Position numbers and translations under genes: made by a program
Notes under the pieces: model-generated
Told to the model about the DNA's origin: nothing
The model's database searches: none
The model's input: the letters and a program-made list of their open reading frames with translations, nothing else
NCBI RefSeq assembly: GCF_013155295.1
Contig: NZ_JABJXT010000001.1
Location: 310,001-374,000 of the forward strand
DNA: 64,000 nt
Direction: 5' to 3'
Origin: Pseudogemmobacter hezensis
GTDB taxonomy: Bacteria > Pseudomonadota > Alphaproteobacteria > Rhodobacterales > Rhodobacteraceae
Shown: one piece after another, positions 1 to 7,193 of the stretch
How positions within the stretch are numbered: the first letter of the stretch is position 1
Layout: the number at the start of each line of letters is the position of its first letter

Positions 1-111
1 CGGTTTTGCCAGCCGGGGCGCATGATCAAATCCCGCAACCAGGTCGAGGGCCGCCCCATATTGCGAGCGGATCAGATCCTCTTTCAGTTCCATCGTATCA
101 CGCGCAACCAT
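1..111 (-). CDS. Unidentified protein, N-terminal fragment (runs off left edge)
   Basis: The reverse strand opens with ATG at 111, preceded by a purine-rich AGGAAGGTGAAGAG that serves as a strong ribosome binding site, and stays open for 37 codons to the window edge. The visible peptide begins MVARDTMELKEDLIRSQYGA. It is too short to assign to a family. It lies downstream of the three-gene minus-strand operon, beyond a palindrome-rich gap at 164-257, so it may be separately expressed. The start is supported by the ribosome binding site; the function is unknown. Confidence 0.45.
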   Translation of the reverse strand, partial: MVARDTMELKEDLIRSQYGAALDLVAGFDHAPRLAKP

Positions 112-163
112 CTCTTCACCTTCCTGCCGGAACGCCCGGCTGTAACCGTTGATGCCTCCGGCG

Positions 164-257
164 GGGATATTTAAGGACAGATGAAAAATGGCATTCATCT
201 GTCTCTAAATATCCCGGGGGAGTCCGCGCTGTAAGCGCGGGCGGGGGCAGAGCCCCC
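164..257. repeat. Three consecutive intergenic hairpins (Rhodobacterales-type palindromic element)
   Basis: Three inverted repeats lie back to back. The first, 164-215, has nested arms: 164-173 pairs perfectly with 206-215 (GGGATATTTA/TAAATATCCC) and 176-185 with 194-203 (GACAGATGAA/TTCATCTGTC). The second, 224-240, has a 7-bp stem CCGCGCT/AGCGCGG. The third, 243-257, has a 6-bp stem GGGGGC/GCCCCC with loop AGA. The block ends directly at the stop codon of the 374-aa gene, so it may terminate that operon or protect its 3' end. From memory, similar gggggctctgccccc and ccgggatattt blocks recur between Rhodobacteraceae genes; this was not searched. Confidence 0.7.
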
Positions 258-1382
258 TTAACCCGGGATCAGCCTGTTCCCGCTGCCGACGACAAATTTT
301 CGAATGCCGCGAAGCCCGGGCGGGTCCTGCTCGGTCAGCACCTGATAGGGACGCTCGGGCAAAACGATCATCCGTTCAAGGGTTGTCGCGCCACTGTCGG
401 CGCCCATCAGCGGCGCAAGTCGCCAGATCTGGCCAGGGCGCGATGAGAACCAGCCGTCTTTGACCGGCTCTTCGCGGTCGGAAATCAGATCTTCCAGCGT
501 CCAGACCAGCGCCCAATCATCACCTTCGGGTGCACGGGCATCGGCCAGAACATGTGAGATCGGGCCGGATTGCAGGGTGAACCCCGAGGAATACATCGGC
601 CCCAGCGTGATGCGGCGCAGGCGTTTGGGATAGGCGTCCTCAAAATCCTTGTCGAAACCGGTGGCCATGGTCACCAGTTTCAGCCCGCCCATGCTTTGCG
701 CCAGCAGCTTTTGCTGGATCCCCGGCCAGCGCCAGGCGTCCTCGGGCAGCGGGCGGCGACCGGCGTCCTCAACCTCGAGCAGATAGACCACCGGCAGGTT
801 CAGGCTGCTGTCCCAGACCGCCCAATGGATCAGATAGCGTCGCCGCGCCTTTGTCCCCGACAGCCATTGCGCATCTGGATCGTTGCGGGCGTGAAAGAGG
901 CCGCCCGCCCGCAGCGCCTCATAGTAAAGGCGTTGGCTCAGCGCGAATTGCAGCTGCAGCGGGACTTTGCGCTCGCCGACGATGGTGCGCACCATACGGT
1001 CGCGCAGCTCTGCCTCGGTCGCCATGCCTGCAAGATGGCGCTCGGCCTGCTGGGCATCCACCGCCATCATCATCAGCTCCTGCGCCACCGGGAAGCCGCT
1101 TTCATGGCGGTCGATGGTCAGGCGTGGCGCGCCCTCGGCAAGACCCGTCATCAGATATTTATGGCTAAGCGCCCGGAACGTGCCCAAAAGCCCGTTCAGG
1201 TAATGGCCAAGCACCCGCGTCTCGACCCGCGAAAAGCGGGATTCACGTTCCAGTTCGGCGGCGATACGGCTGAAACAGCTGCCGATACGGCCGAATTTCG
1301 CAAAATACCGCCGCGCCACCGCCTGATCGTAAAGTTCGAGATGGTCACTGCTCAGCGCCTCTTTGACGCTTTTCTCAGTCAT
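258..1382 (-). CDS. Conserved-looking hypothetical protein, 374 aa
   Basis: I do not recognise the family. The protein is soluble, without a signal peptide or obvious membrane segment, with a helical charged N-terminal half (residues 1-150) and a C-terminal half rich in Trp and short strands. No catalytic motif stands out. Its ATG at 1382 overlaps the stop of the upstream 79-aa membrane protein gene by 4 bp, so the two are translationally coupled. It is the last gene of a three-gene operon with the coiled-coil protein at 1621-2691. Co-transcription suggests a joint role at the membrane or envelope, but the task is unknown. Coding is supported by length and tight spacing. Confidence 0.8.
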   Translation of the reverse strand: MTEKSVKEALSSDHLELYDQAVARRYFAKFGRIGSCFSRIAAELERESRFSRVETRVLGHYLNGLLGTFRALSHKYLMTGLAEGAPRLTIDRHESGFPVAQELMMMAVDAQQAERHLAGMATEAELRDRMVRTIVGERKVPLQLQFALSQRLYYEALRAGGLFHARNDPDAQWLSGTKARRRYLIHWAVWDSSLNLPVVYLLEVEDAGRRPLPEDAWRWPGIQQKLLAQSMGGLKLVTMATGFDKDFEDAYPKRLRRITLGPMYSSGFTLQSGPISHVLADARAPEGDDWALVWTLEDLISDREEPVKDGWFSSRPGQIWRLAPLMGADSGATTLERMIVLPERPYQVLTEQDPPGLRGIRKFVVGSGNRLIPG

Positions 1383-1618
1383 TGCGGGCGACCATTCTCA
1401 TCTTCATCTGCAAGATCACCGCCCAGCAGGATCGCAATCACCGCCGCCAGCGCCAGCAGGCTGCCAAGGCTGAACACGACGATCCCCGCCTCGCCCGCAT
1501 ACCATTCGGCGCGGGTCATATCATAGTGATCCAGCACCGCGCCCAGCCCGATCAGAACGATGCCAAGCGCCACCAGAAACAGGCCGGGCGAGAAGGCCCG
1601 GCTAAGAAGCCGGGTCAT
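1379..1618 (-). CDS. Small membrane protein with two transmembrane segments, 79 aa
   Basis: The 79-residue protein has two hydrophobic segments, roughly residues 11-30 (LFLVALGIVLIGLGAV) and 44-66 (IVVFSLGSLLALAAVIAILL), separated by a short polar loop, and a charged acidic C-terminal tail (DLADEDENGRPQ). It is therefore predicted to be an inner-membrane protein. It begins 2 bp after the stop of the coiled-coil gene and overlaps the next gene by 4 bp. The family is not recognised. Its position between a coiled-coil protein and a soluble protein suggests a membrane anchor for that set, which is inference. Confidence 0.8.
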   Translation of the reverse strand: MTRLLSRAFSPGLFLVALGIVLIGLGAVLDHYDMTRAEWYAGEAGIVVFSLGSLLALAAVIAILLGGDLADEDENGRPQ

Positions 1619-1620
1619 GA

Positions 1621-2691
1621 TCAGCCACCATATGCGTTTTTGTCGTGCTTTTCGACGATGGTCGCAAAGCGGCGGGCGAAACGCTCATCCGCCTTGGCCT
1701 TTTCCTCAAGGATCTTGCGGGCGAAAACCATATTGCCCTCATGCGCCTCAAGCATATCGGCCATTTTCGCATTGGTGGCCGAGCCGATCGCCGCCATGGC
1801 CGCCTGGGCCTCCTGATCGGTTTTCACGCCGATCTCATTGATCCGGTGCGCCACATCCTGCTGCTGCGCGGTTTTCAGAGACGAGGTCAGCGCATCATAA
1901 AGCACCACGCGCTGGCGGGTGTCGGTTTGCAGCTTGTTGATCAGCACCAGCTGGGTGGCGGCCTGATTGGTCAGACTGTCGACCCAGGTCTTGCCCTTTT
2001 CGATATAGCGCTCAAGCGTCTGGCTGCGGGCGAGTTTGACCTGCTCATCCTGGATCAGCGCATTGTGTTTGGCGTTCAGGCCCGCAAGCTCGGTTTCCAG
2101 TTTTGTGCGCGCCGCCGCGTCCATCTCGACCGCGATCTTATTCTCCAGCTCGATCAGGCGCGGATCCATCGCCGCCACCTCACGGCGCACGGCCTCCAGT
2201 TCGGCCACGGTGGTCTCACGGTCGGTCAGCGTGCCTGCAAGATTGGCCTCGACCTTTGCCTTCTGGCCGTTCAAGAGCTCCAGCTGGCCCTGCAGCAGTT
2301 TGACGATCACATCGGATTTCGAGATCAGATCCTGCAACTTGTCATCAATGGTGGCCGAGCGCAGACGCTCCTGACGCAGGCTTTCGGATTTGCCCGAGGA
2401 AAAGATGCCGACAAAGCTTTCCCAGCCCGTCTTGTTGCGCATCTCATCGAAGTCTTTCGAGAAGGCAGCCGTCACATCGTCGAGGCCCATGATCAGCTCG
2501 GCGATATTGGCGTTCATCACGTCGGTATGTTTGTGAACATCTTCCAGCGTGGCGTTTTCGACATCAATTTCAATGCCCTGATCGGCCTTGATCCTTGCGC
2601 TTTCGATCACCGAAGTGATGGCGGTGATCTTTTCCTGCGCGGCCCGAACCTGCTTTTCGCTTTCGAGAATTTGTGTTTCAAAATTTGCCAT
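1621..2691 (-). CDS. Coiled-coil protein of unknown function (weakly TelA-like), 356 aa
   Basis: Nearly the whole protein is predicted long alpha-helix with heptad-like spacing (for example around residues 130-210 and 240-330), so it should form an extended coiled coil. A short non-helical stretch near residue 100 contains GWESFVGIFSSGKSE. Overall organisation recalls TelA/toxic-anion-resistance proteins, but I see no diagnostic motif and do not assign it. I chose the ATG at 2691 because GGAGAG lies 5 nt upstream; an in-frame ATG at 2703 would add four residues and overlaps that same GGAG. It is first in a minus-strand operon with the small membrane protein 2 bp downstream and the 374-aa protein. 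Confidence 0.75.
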   Translation of the reverse strand: MANFETQILESEKQVRAAQEKITAITSVIESARIKADQGIEIDVENATLEDVHKHTDVMNANIAELIMGLDDVTAAFSKDFDEMRNKTGWESFVGIFSSGKSESLRQERLRSATIDDKLQDLISKSDVIVKLLQGQLELLNGQKAKVEANLAGTLTDRETTVAELEAVRREVAAMDPRLIELENKIAVEMDAAARTKLETELAGLNAKHNALIQDEQVKLARSQTLERYIEKGKTWVDSLTNQAATQLVLINKLQTDTRQRVVLYDALTSSLKTAQQQDVAHRINEIGVKTDQEAQAAMAAIGSATNAKMADMLEAHEGNMVFARKILEEKAKADERFARRFATIVEKHDKNAYGG

Positions 2692-2830
2692 ACCGCTCTC
2701 CATAGACCACGCAAATCACTGCTTGCGCGGAATCTTACGCGCAGATTTTGTCCACCGAAAGGCAGAATGCGTGGGAAGTGGGGTATTCCGCAGCCGAAGC
2801 CCTACCGAAGCCGCTGGCCGACATGCGTCG

Positions 2831-2903
2831 CCACATTCGCCCCCATTCAGGCCCCCATTCTGACCCCAATTCTGGCCCCAATTCTGGCCCCAGTTCTGAC
2901 CCC
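2831..2903. repeat. Degenerate 12-bp tandem repeat, about six units
   Basis: Units of the form CCCATTCTGGCC/CCAATTCTGGCC follow each other with a 12-bp period. The two central copies (CCAATTCTGGCC) are identical; the outer ones differ at one to three positions. It lies between the divergent genes at 2691 and 3058. It resembles several other short tandem arrays in this window in unit size and degeneracy. Confidence 0.8.
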
Positions 2904-2994
2904 GGATCAGCACAAAACGGGTGCATCGAAAAACGTGCCAGAAAAGCAACATCATTCTACCTATGCGGGAGCCTGATGTTAACACTCATTTACC

Positions 2995-3012
2995 AGCTGT
3001 CAGGCGACAGCT
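2995..3012. promoter_or_regulatory. Palindrome upstream of porin gene, possible operator
   Basis: AGCTGTC (2995-3001), AGGC, then GACAGCT (3006-3012) forms a perfect 7-bp inverted repeat ending 45 bp before the porin start codon, where a regulator could bind. It could instead fold in the leader RNA. No regulator is identified. Confidence 0.35.
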
Positions 3013-3057
3013 AGCACTTGCCTCACAAAACAAAAAACTTCTCTGAGGACGAGAGCC

Positions 3058-3765
3058 GTGAAAAACACTTTTGTATCAATCATTTCCGCATGTGTAATTT
3101 CTGCCGCCAGCGCTGCAGGGGCCGCAGAATTTGTTGGCGGGACCATCTCGCTGTCCTATTCCGGCCTTGCTGACAGCGATCTGAACGAGATCAACAAGAC
3201 CAGCCTCAATGGCCGGGTTCAGGTCGGCTTCAGCCGCGAATTTTCGATCCAGGCCGGTCTGGGCCAGACATGGCTGGGCCTCTCGGATTTCGACAGCACC
3301 TCGCTGGATCTGCACGGGATCTATCACCTCAGCGAAAGCAGCTCGGTCGGCGCCTTCTTCGGCCGCGACGAGATCGAAGGCTATGGCGCGAATTTCGCCG
3401 GCCTGGAAGCGGGGCATAAGGTGGGCCAATTTGGCGGCGAAGCCTATATCGCCCACGCCAAAGACGGCGACAGCAGCGGCAATCTCTATGGCATCCGCGC
3501 CGCCTATGACCTGTCTGACTATGGCAATATCGGTGCCCGTTTCGACCAGATCGACATTGAGGGCTTTGACGTCTCGCGGCTGTCGCTGACCGGCGAATTC
3601 AAGCCAACCCCCGGCTTCAGCCTGACCGCCGAAGTGGGCAGCGCGAAGTTTGACAGCCTGGGCAGCGAGATGTTCGTGGGCGTCGGCCTGAACGTGCATT
3701 TTGGTGCAAACAACGGCACCACCTTCGACAAGCGCAGCCTGCTGGACATCCTTCCCGGCCTCTGA
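3058..3765 (+). CDS. Porin-like outer-membrane beta-barrel protein, 235 aa
   Basis: Residues 1-23 form a typical Sec signal peptide ending in AAGAA. The mature part is a series of alternating amphipathic strands with Gly and aromatic residues (GRVQVGFSREFSIQAGLG and similar), as in small porins and OmpA-like barrels of alphaproteobacteria. No peptidoglycan-binding domain is present. The start is GTG at 3058 with GAGGACGAGAG just upstream; no in-frame ATG precedes it. The gene is monocistronic, followed by two hairpin terminators. Transported substrate cannot be predicted. The barrel call is confident; a porin versus adhesin role is not settled. Confidence 0.8.
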   Translation: MKNTFVSIISACVISAASAAGAAEFVGGTISLSYSGLADSDLNEINKTSLNGRVQVGFSREFSIQAGLGQTWLGLSDFDSTSLDLHGIYHLSESSSVGAFFGRDEIEGYGANFAGLEAGHKVGQFGGEAYIAHAKDGDSSGNLYGIRAAYDLSDYGNIGARFDQIDIEGFDVSRLSLTGEFKPTPGFSLTAEVGSAKFDSLGSEMFVGVGLNVHFGANNGTTFDKRSLLDILPGL

Positions 3766-3795
3766 GGCAAGCGGCCCTTCTGCCACGCGACATTT

Positions 3796-3826
3796 GCCCG
3801 GGCTGCAGCCCTGCGCCCGGGCTTTT
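3796..3826 (+). terminator. Rho-independent terminator after porin gene
   Basis: GCCCGGG (3796-3802) pairs with CCCGGGC (3816-3822), a perfect 7-bp stem with a 13-nt loop, followed by TTTT. It starts 30 bp after the porin stop codon. Confidence 0.7.
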
Positions 3827-3858
3827 GATGCGTAGGGTCGCACCCAGAGCCCTGATCA

Positions 3859-3888
3859 CGCGCCCCGAAACCCTTCGGGGCGCGTTTT
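3859..3888 (+). terminator. Second, stronger hairpin terminator
   Basis: CGCGCCCCGAA (3859-3869) pairs with TTCGGGGCGCG (3874-3884), an 11-bp perfect stem with a 4-nt loop, followed by TTTT. It insulates the porin gene from the downstream fds regulator. Confidence 0.85.
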
Positions 3889-3983
3889 CATACATGCCGC
3901 AGGATACGATCAGCAGCGCTTGCGTCCTGGTGTGCAAACGGGTTCTCTTCGGGCAGGATCGGATCTGCGCGGCACCGCCGCCC

Positions 3984-4037
3984 AACCGCCCTGCCACCAT
4001 CACCCGCTCTGCCACCATCACCCGCCCTGCCCCCATC
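3984..4037. repeat. 18-bp tandem repeat, three units
   Basis: Units AACCGCCCTGCCACCATC, ACCCGCTCTGCCACCATC and ACCCGCCCTGCCCCCATC follow directly, ending 16 bp before the LysR start codon. The array occupies the spot where the leader of that gene would lie. Confidence 0.85.
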
Positions 4038-4053
4038 ACCGCCCGAGCCCGGA

Positions 4054-4941
4054 ATGATCGACAAGCTGCAAATGTTCATCGCCCTCGCCAAAGAGCGCCA
4101 CTTCGGGCGCGCGGCCGAGGCTTGCGGCGTCACCCAACCCTCGCTTTCATCGGCGATCCGCCAGCTTGAGGAACAGCTGGGCGTGCAGCTGGTCCATCGC
4201 GGCTCGCGGTTCCAGGGCCTGACACCCGAGGGCAAGCGGGTGCTGGAACGCGCCCTTCGGATCGTTGGCGATGTGCGGGCGCTGAAAGATGAGATGCGCG
4301 TGGCGCGGTCCGGCCTGTCCGGCCATCTGCGCATCGGCGTGATCCCCACCGCGCTGCCGATGGTGGCCGAGCTGACCCGCCCCTTCCTGGCCCGCCACCC
4401 CAATGTCACGCTCTCGGTGCTGTCGCGCAATTCGACAGAGATCCTGACCGGGATCGAAAGCCTCGATCTGGATGCGGGCATCACCTATCTCGACAATGAG
4501 CCACTGGGCCGCGTCAGCCAGGCGCCGCTTTACGCCGAATTCTACCGCTTCATCTGCTCGCCCGCCTCGGAACTGGCGGGGCGCGACCGTATCAGCTGGT
4601 CAGAGGCGGCGGCGCAGCCCCTGTGCCTTCTGTCCCAGGACATGCAAAACCGCCGCATCATCGACCAGAACCTGGCCGCTGCCGGCAATCTGCGCCGCCC
4701 CGGCGTCGAGAGCAATTCGTCAATCGTGCTGGTCAGCCATGTGCTTTCGGGCGACTGGTGCTCTATCGTGTCAAAGCGGCTGGCGGATATTTTCGCAACC
4801 GGCGGCCAGATCGTCCCCATCGCCCTGGTCGAACCCGAGGTCGAACATCTGGTCGGCCTGATCTGCGCAAGACGCGAGCCGCAGACCCCGATCATCGCCG
4901 CCCTGATGGATGAGGCGCAGCGCTTCCGCGCCCGGCAGTAA
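4054..4941 (+). CDS. LysR-family transcriptional regulator of formate dehydrogenase (FdsR-like)
   Basis: The 295-aa protein has the LysR arrangement: an N-terminal winged helix-turn-helix (residues 1-60, with HFGRAAEACGVTQPSLSSAI as the recognition unit), a linker helix, and a periplasmic-binding-protein-like effector domain from about residue 90 (LRIGVIPTALP) to the C terminus. It lies directly upstream of, and in the same direction as, fdsGBACD, with a LysR-type palindrome in the gap, so it probably controls that operon in response to formate or another small effector. LysR regulators next to fds operons are known in other proteobacteria. The ATG at 4054 has only a weak ribosome binding site. 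Target and effector are inferred from position. Confidence 0.88.
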   Translation: MIDKLQMFIALAKERHFGRAAEACGVTQPSLSSAIRQLEEQLGVQLVHRGSRFQGLTPEGKRVLERALRIVGDVRALKDEMRVARSGLSGHLRIGVIPTALPMVAELTRPFLARHPNVTLSVLSRNSTEILTGIESLDLDAGITYLDNEPLGRVSQAPLYAEFYRFICSPASELAGRDRISWSEAAAQPLCLLSQDMQNRRIIDQNLAAAGNLRRPGVESNSSIVLVSHVLSGDWCSIVSKRLADIFATGGQIVPIALVEPEVEHLVGLICARREPQTPIIAALMDEAQRFRARQ

Positions 4942-5005
4942 CCCGGACAGCGGCCCTGCGGGCGCTGCGGATCACCAAAGAAAACCCACCAAATACCTCA
5001 GAAAC

Positions 5006-5024
5006 CGATAGGCATTGCCTATCG
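5006..5024. promoter_or_regulatory. LysR-type operator upstream of fdsG
   Basis: CGATAGGC-ATT-GCCTATCG is a perfect 8-bp inverted repeat with a 3-nt centre. It contains the canonical LysR T-N11-A pattern (T5009 to A5021). It lies about 70-90 bp upstream of the fdsG start, the usual place for a recognition-binding site of an activator encoded next door. Confidence 0.7.
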
Positions 5025-5096
5025 CCTGACGGGCAATAAGAATTGATTGGGCTTTCATAAGGCTTTCAAATGAAGGGGCCAGCGAAAGGCCCGCAC

Positions 5097-5564
5097 ATGC
5101 TTGATTCTGTAGATATCGCCGCCCGGATTGACGAAATTCTGGCCAGCCATACCGGCACCGAAGGGGCGCTTTTGCCCATCCTGCACGCCGTTCAGGACAG
5201 TTTCGGATATATCCCCGAAGAGGCGCTGGTGCAGATCGCCCGGCATCAGAATATCTCAAAAGCCGAAGCCTATGGCGTGATGACCTTTTACCATGATTTC
5301 CGCGCCAAACCTGCCGGAACGCATGTGCTGAAACTGTGCCGCGCCGAAAGCTGCCAGAGCATGGGCGCGGACCGCCTGGCAAGCCATGCCAAAGAGCAGC
5401 TGGGCCTCGACTGGCACCAGACGACGCCCGACGGAAAAATCACCCTGGAGCCGATCTTCTGCCTTGGCCTTTGCGCCTGCGGCCCTGCGGCGCTGGTCGA
5501 TGGCAAGGTGGTTGGCCGGGTGACGCCGGCCAAACTGGATCAGATCGTAAAGGGGATGCGCTGA
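5097..5564 (+). CDS. fdsG: NAD-dependent formate dehydrogenase gamma subunit FdsG
   Basis: This is a NuoE-like thioredoxin-fold subunit that carries one [2Fe-2S] cluster. The four ligands are visible as C-x4-C (CRAESC) followed by C-x3-C (CLGLC) in the C-terminal half. FdsG passes electrons between FdsA and FdsB in the cytoplasmic, oxygen-tolerant molybdenum formate dehydrogenase. I prefer the ATG at 5097 (MLDSVDIAARI), preceded by GAAAGG, giving 155 aa; an in-frame ATG at 5070 would add nine residues (MKGPAKGPH) without a better ribosome binding site. Its stop TGA shares one base with the fdsB ATG. First gene of fdsGBACD, behind a LysR-type operator. Confidence 0.93.
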   Translation: MLDSVDIAARIDEILASHTGTEGALLPILHAVQDSFGYIPEEALVQIARHQNISKAEAYGVMTFYHDFRAKPAGTHVLKLCRAESCQSMGADRLASHAKEQLGLDWHQTTPDGKITLEPIFCLGLCACGPAALVDGKVVGRVTPAKLDQIVKGMR

Positions 5565-7084
5565 TGAGGATCTGGATCCCCCGTGACGCGGCCGCCAAAG
5601 CGCTTGGTGCCGAGGATGTGGTCGCCGCCGTAAAGGCCGAGGCCGCGCGGCGTGGCATTGAGGTAACGATTACCCGCAACGGCTCGCGCGGGATGGTCTG
5701 GCTGGAGCCGCTGGTCGAGGTGGAAACACCTGAGGGCCGCCTGGGCTTTGGGCCGATGACGCCCGAAGATGTCGGCCAACTCTTTGACGGCGGGCCTTTG
5801 TCGTTGGGCCTGACCGAGGATCTGCCCTGGATGAAGGCGCAAACCCGGCTGACATTTGCCCGCTGTGGCGTGATCGACCCGCTTTCGCTGGCGGAATACC
5901 GGGCGCATGGCGGGCTGAAAGGGCTGGAACGTGCGCTGAAAATGACCGGGGCCGAGGTGGTCCAGGAGGTTCTTGATTCAGGCCTGCGCGGCCGGGGCGG
6001 TGCGGGTTTTCCGACCGGGATCAAGTGGAAAACCGTCCATGATGCGCCGGGTGAGCGGAAGTATATCGTCACCAATGCCGATGAGGGCGATTCCGGCACC
6101 TTTGCCGACCGGATGATCATGGAAGGCGACCCCTTCACGCTGATCGAAGGGATGATCATTGCAGGCATCGCGACAGGGGCAACGAAAGGCTTCATCTATT
6201 CGCGCTCGGAATACCCAGACGCCAATGAGGTGATGGCGGCTGCGATTGCGGTTGGCCGGGTCGAGGGGCTTTTGGGCCAGAACGTGCTTGGCTCGGGCAA
6301 AGCATTCGAGCTGGAGCTGCGGGTCGGTGCCGGGGCCTATGTCTGCGGCGAGGAAACCGCGCTTCTGAACAGCCTGGAAGGCAAGCGCGGCACGGTTCGC
6401 GCCAAACCACCGCTGCCCGCGTTGCAGGGGTTCATGGGCCGCCCGACGGTGGTGAACAACGTGATCTCGCTGGCCTCTGTTCCGGTGATTCTGGCGGAAG
6501 GCGCGGCCCATTACGCCAGCCTCGGCATCGGTCGCTCTAAGGGCACCATCCCGCTGCAGATCGCCGGGAATGTGAAATATGGCGGGTTGTTCGAGGCGGC
6601 TTTCGGCCTGACGCTGGAGAAGATCGTCAATGAGATCGGCGGCGGCACGGCATCTGGCCGCCCGGTCAAGGCGGTGCAGGTCGGCGGGCCGCTGGGCGCC
6701 TGGATCCCGGTCAGCCAGTTTGCAACGCCGTTCGGATATGAGGAATATGCCGGGCAAAACGCGCTGATCGGCCACGCCGGACTGACCATCGCCGATGACA
6801 CCGCCGATATGATGGCCTTCGCGCGTTTTGCGATGGAGTTCTGCGCGATTGAAAGCTGCGGCAAATGCACGCCCTGCCGGATCGGCGCGGTGCGCGGTGT
6901 CGAGACCCTGGACCGGATCGCCGCCGGTGACCGAGCGGCCATCCCGCTTCTGACAGACCTCTGTGAGACGATGAAAGCTGGCTCGCTCTGTGCGCTTGGC
7001 GGTTTCACGCCCTACCCCGTGATGTCGGCGCTGACACATTTCCCCGACGATTTCACCACCAACATCCGCGAGGCGGCCGAATGA
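5564..7084 (+). CDS. fdsB: NAD-dependent formate dehydrogenase beta subunit FdsB
   Basis: The 506-aa NuoF-like diaphorase subunit binds FMN and NAD+ and holds a [4Fe-4S] cluster. Visible landmarks are the NADH/FMN-binding Gly-rich stretch LRGRGGAGFPTGIKW (residues 141-155), GAYVCGEETALL near residue 255, and the cluster ligands in ESCGKCTPCR (C432, C435, C438) with C476 in GSLCALG. The N-terminal 110 residues form a thioredoxin-like extension typical of FdsB. The open frame extends upstream to 5336, but the start at 5564 is set by the one-base overlap with the fdsG stop (TGATG). It is followed by a 109-bp palindrome-containing gap before fdsA. Confidence 0.94.
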   Translation: MRIWIPRDAAAKALGAEDVVAAVKAEAARRGIEVTITRNGSRGMVWLEPLVEVETPEGRLGFGPMTPEDVGQLFDGGPLSLGLTEDLPWMKAQTRLTFARCGVIDPLSLAEYRAHGGLKGLERALKMTGAEVVQEVLDSGLRGRGGAGFPTGIKWKTVHDAPGERKYIVTNADEGDSGTFADRMIMEGDPFTLIEGMIIAGIATGATKGFIYSRSEYPDANEVMAAAIAVGRVEGLLGQNVLGSGKAFELELRVGAGAYVCGEETALLNSLEGKRGTVRAKPPLPALQGFMGRPTVVNNVISLASVPVILAEGAAHYASLGIGRSKGTIPLQIAGNVKYGGLFEAAFGLTLEKIVNEIGGGTASGRPVKAVQVGGPLGAWIPVSQFATPFGYEEYAGQNALIGHAGLTIADDTADMMAFARFAMEFCAIESCGKCTPCRIGAVRGVETLDRIAAGDRAAIPLLTDLCETMKAGSLCALGGFTPYPVMSALTHFPDDFTTNIREAAE

Positions 7085-7092
7085 GGGCGTCG

Positions 7093-7137
7093 CAAAATTC
7101 TTCGAAGAATTTTGTCCGGATTTTTGAAAAAATCCGG
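7093..7137. repeat. Two adjacent perfect palindromes between fdsB and fdsA
   Basis: CAAAATTCTTC|GAAGAATTTTG (7093-7114) is a perfect 22-bp palindrome. CCGGATTTTT (7116-7125), GA, AAAAATCCGG (7128-7137) is a second perfect 10-bp inverted repeat. They begin 9 bp after the fdsB stop and sit within what is otherwise a tight operon. AATTC-rich palindromes of this sort are, from memory, dispersed between Rhodobacteraceae genes. They could fold into mRNA stem-loops that set the ratio of subunits, or be a dispersed element. Confidence 0.8.
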
Positions 7138-7193
7138 GCCGTTGCGCCCTGGGCCAGCCTGATCACAGCCATTCCCAGCCGGGAGACAGCCGA

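Larger units (their letters stand above)
2692..3057. other. Intergenic region between divergent genes
   Basis: This 366-bp gap separates the minus-strand coiled-coil operon from the porin gene and should hold both promoters. It contains a 12-bp tandem repeat (2831-2903) and a 7-bp-arm palindrome (2995-3012), both listed separately. Open frames crossing the repeat give low-complexity peptides (GQNWGQNWG type) and are not credible genes. No clear sigma-70 box could be fixed by eye. Confidence 0.6.

Noticed and set aside
2716-2985. Possible small proteins with GQNWGQNWG repeats
   Set aside because: They are only translations of the 12-bp non-coding tandem repeat, without ribosome binding site or partner gene.
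5336-5563. Longer N terminus for FdsB
   Set aside because: It would overlap fdsG; ATG 5564 shares one base with the fdsG stop and gives the usual FdsB length.
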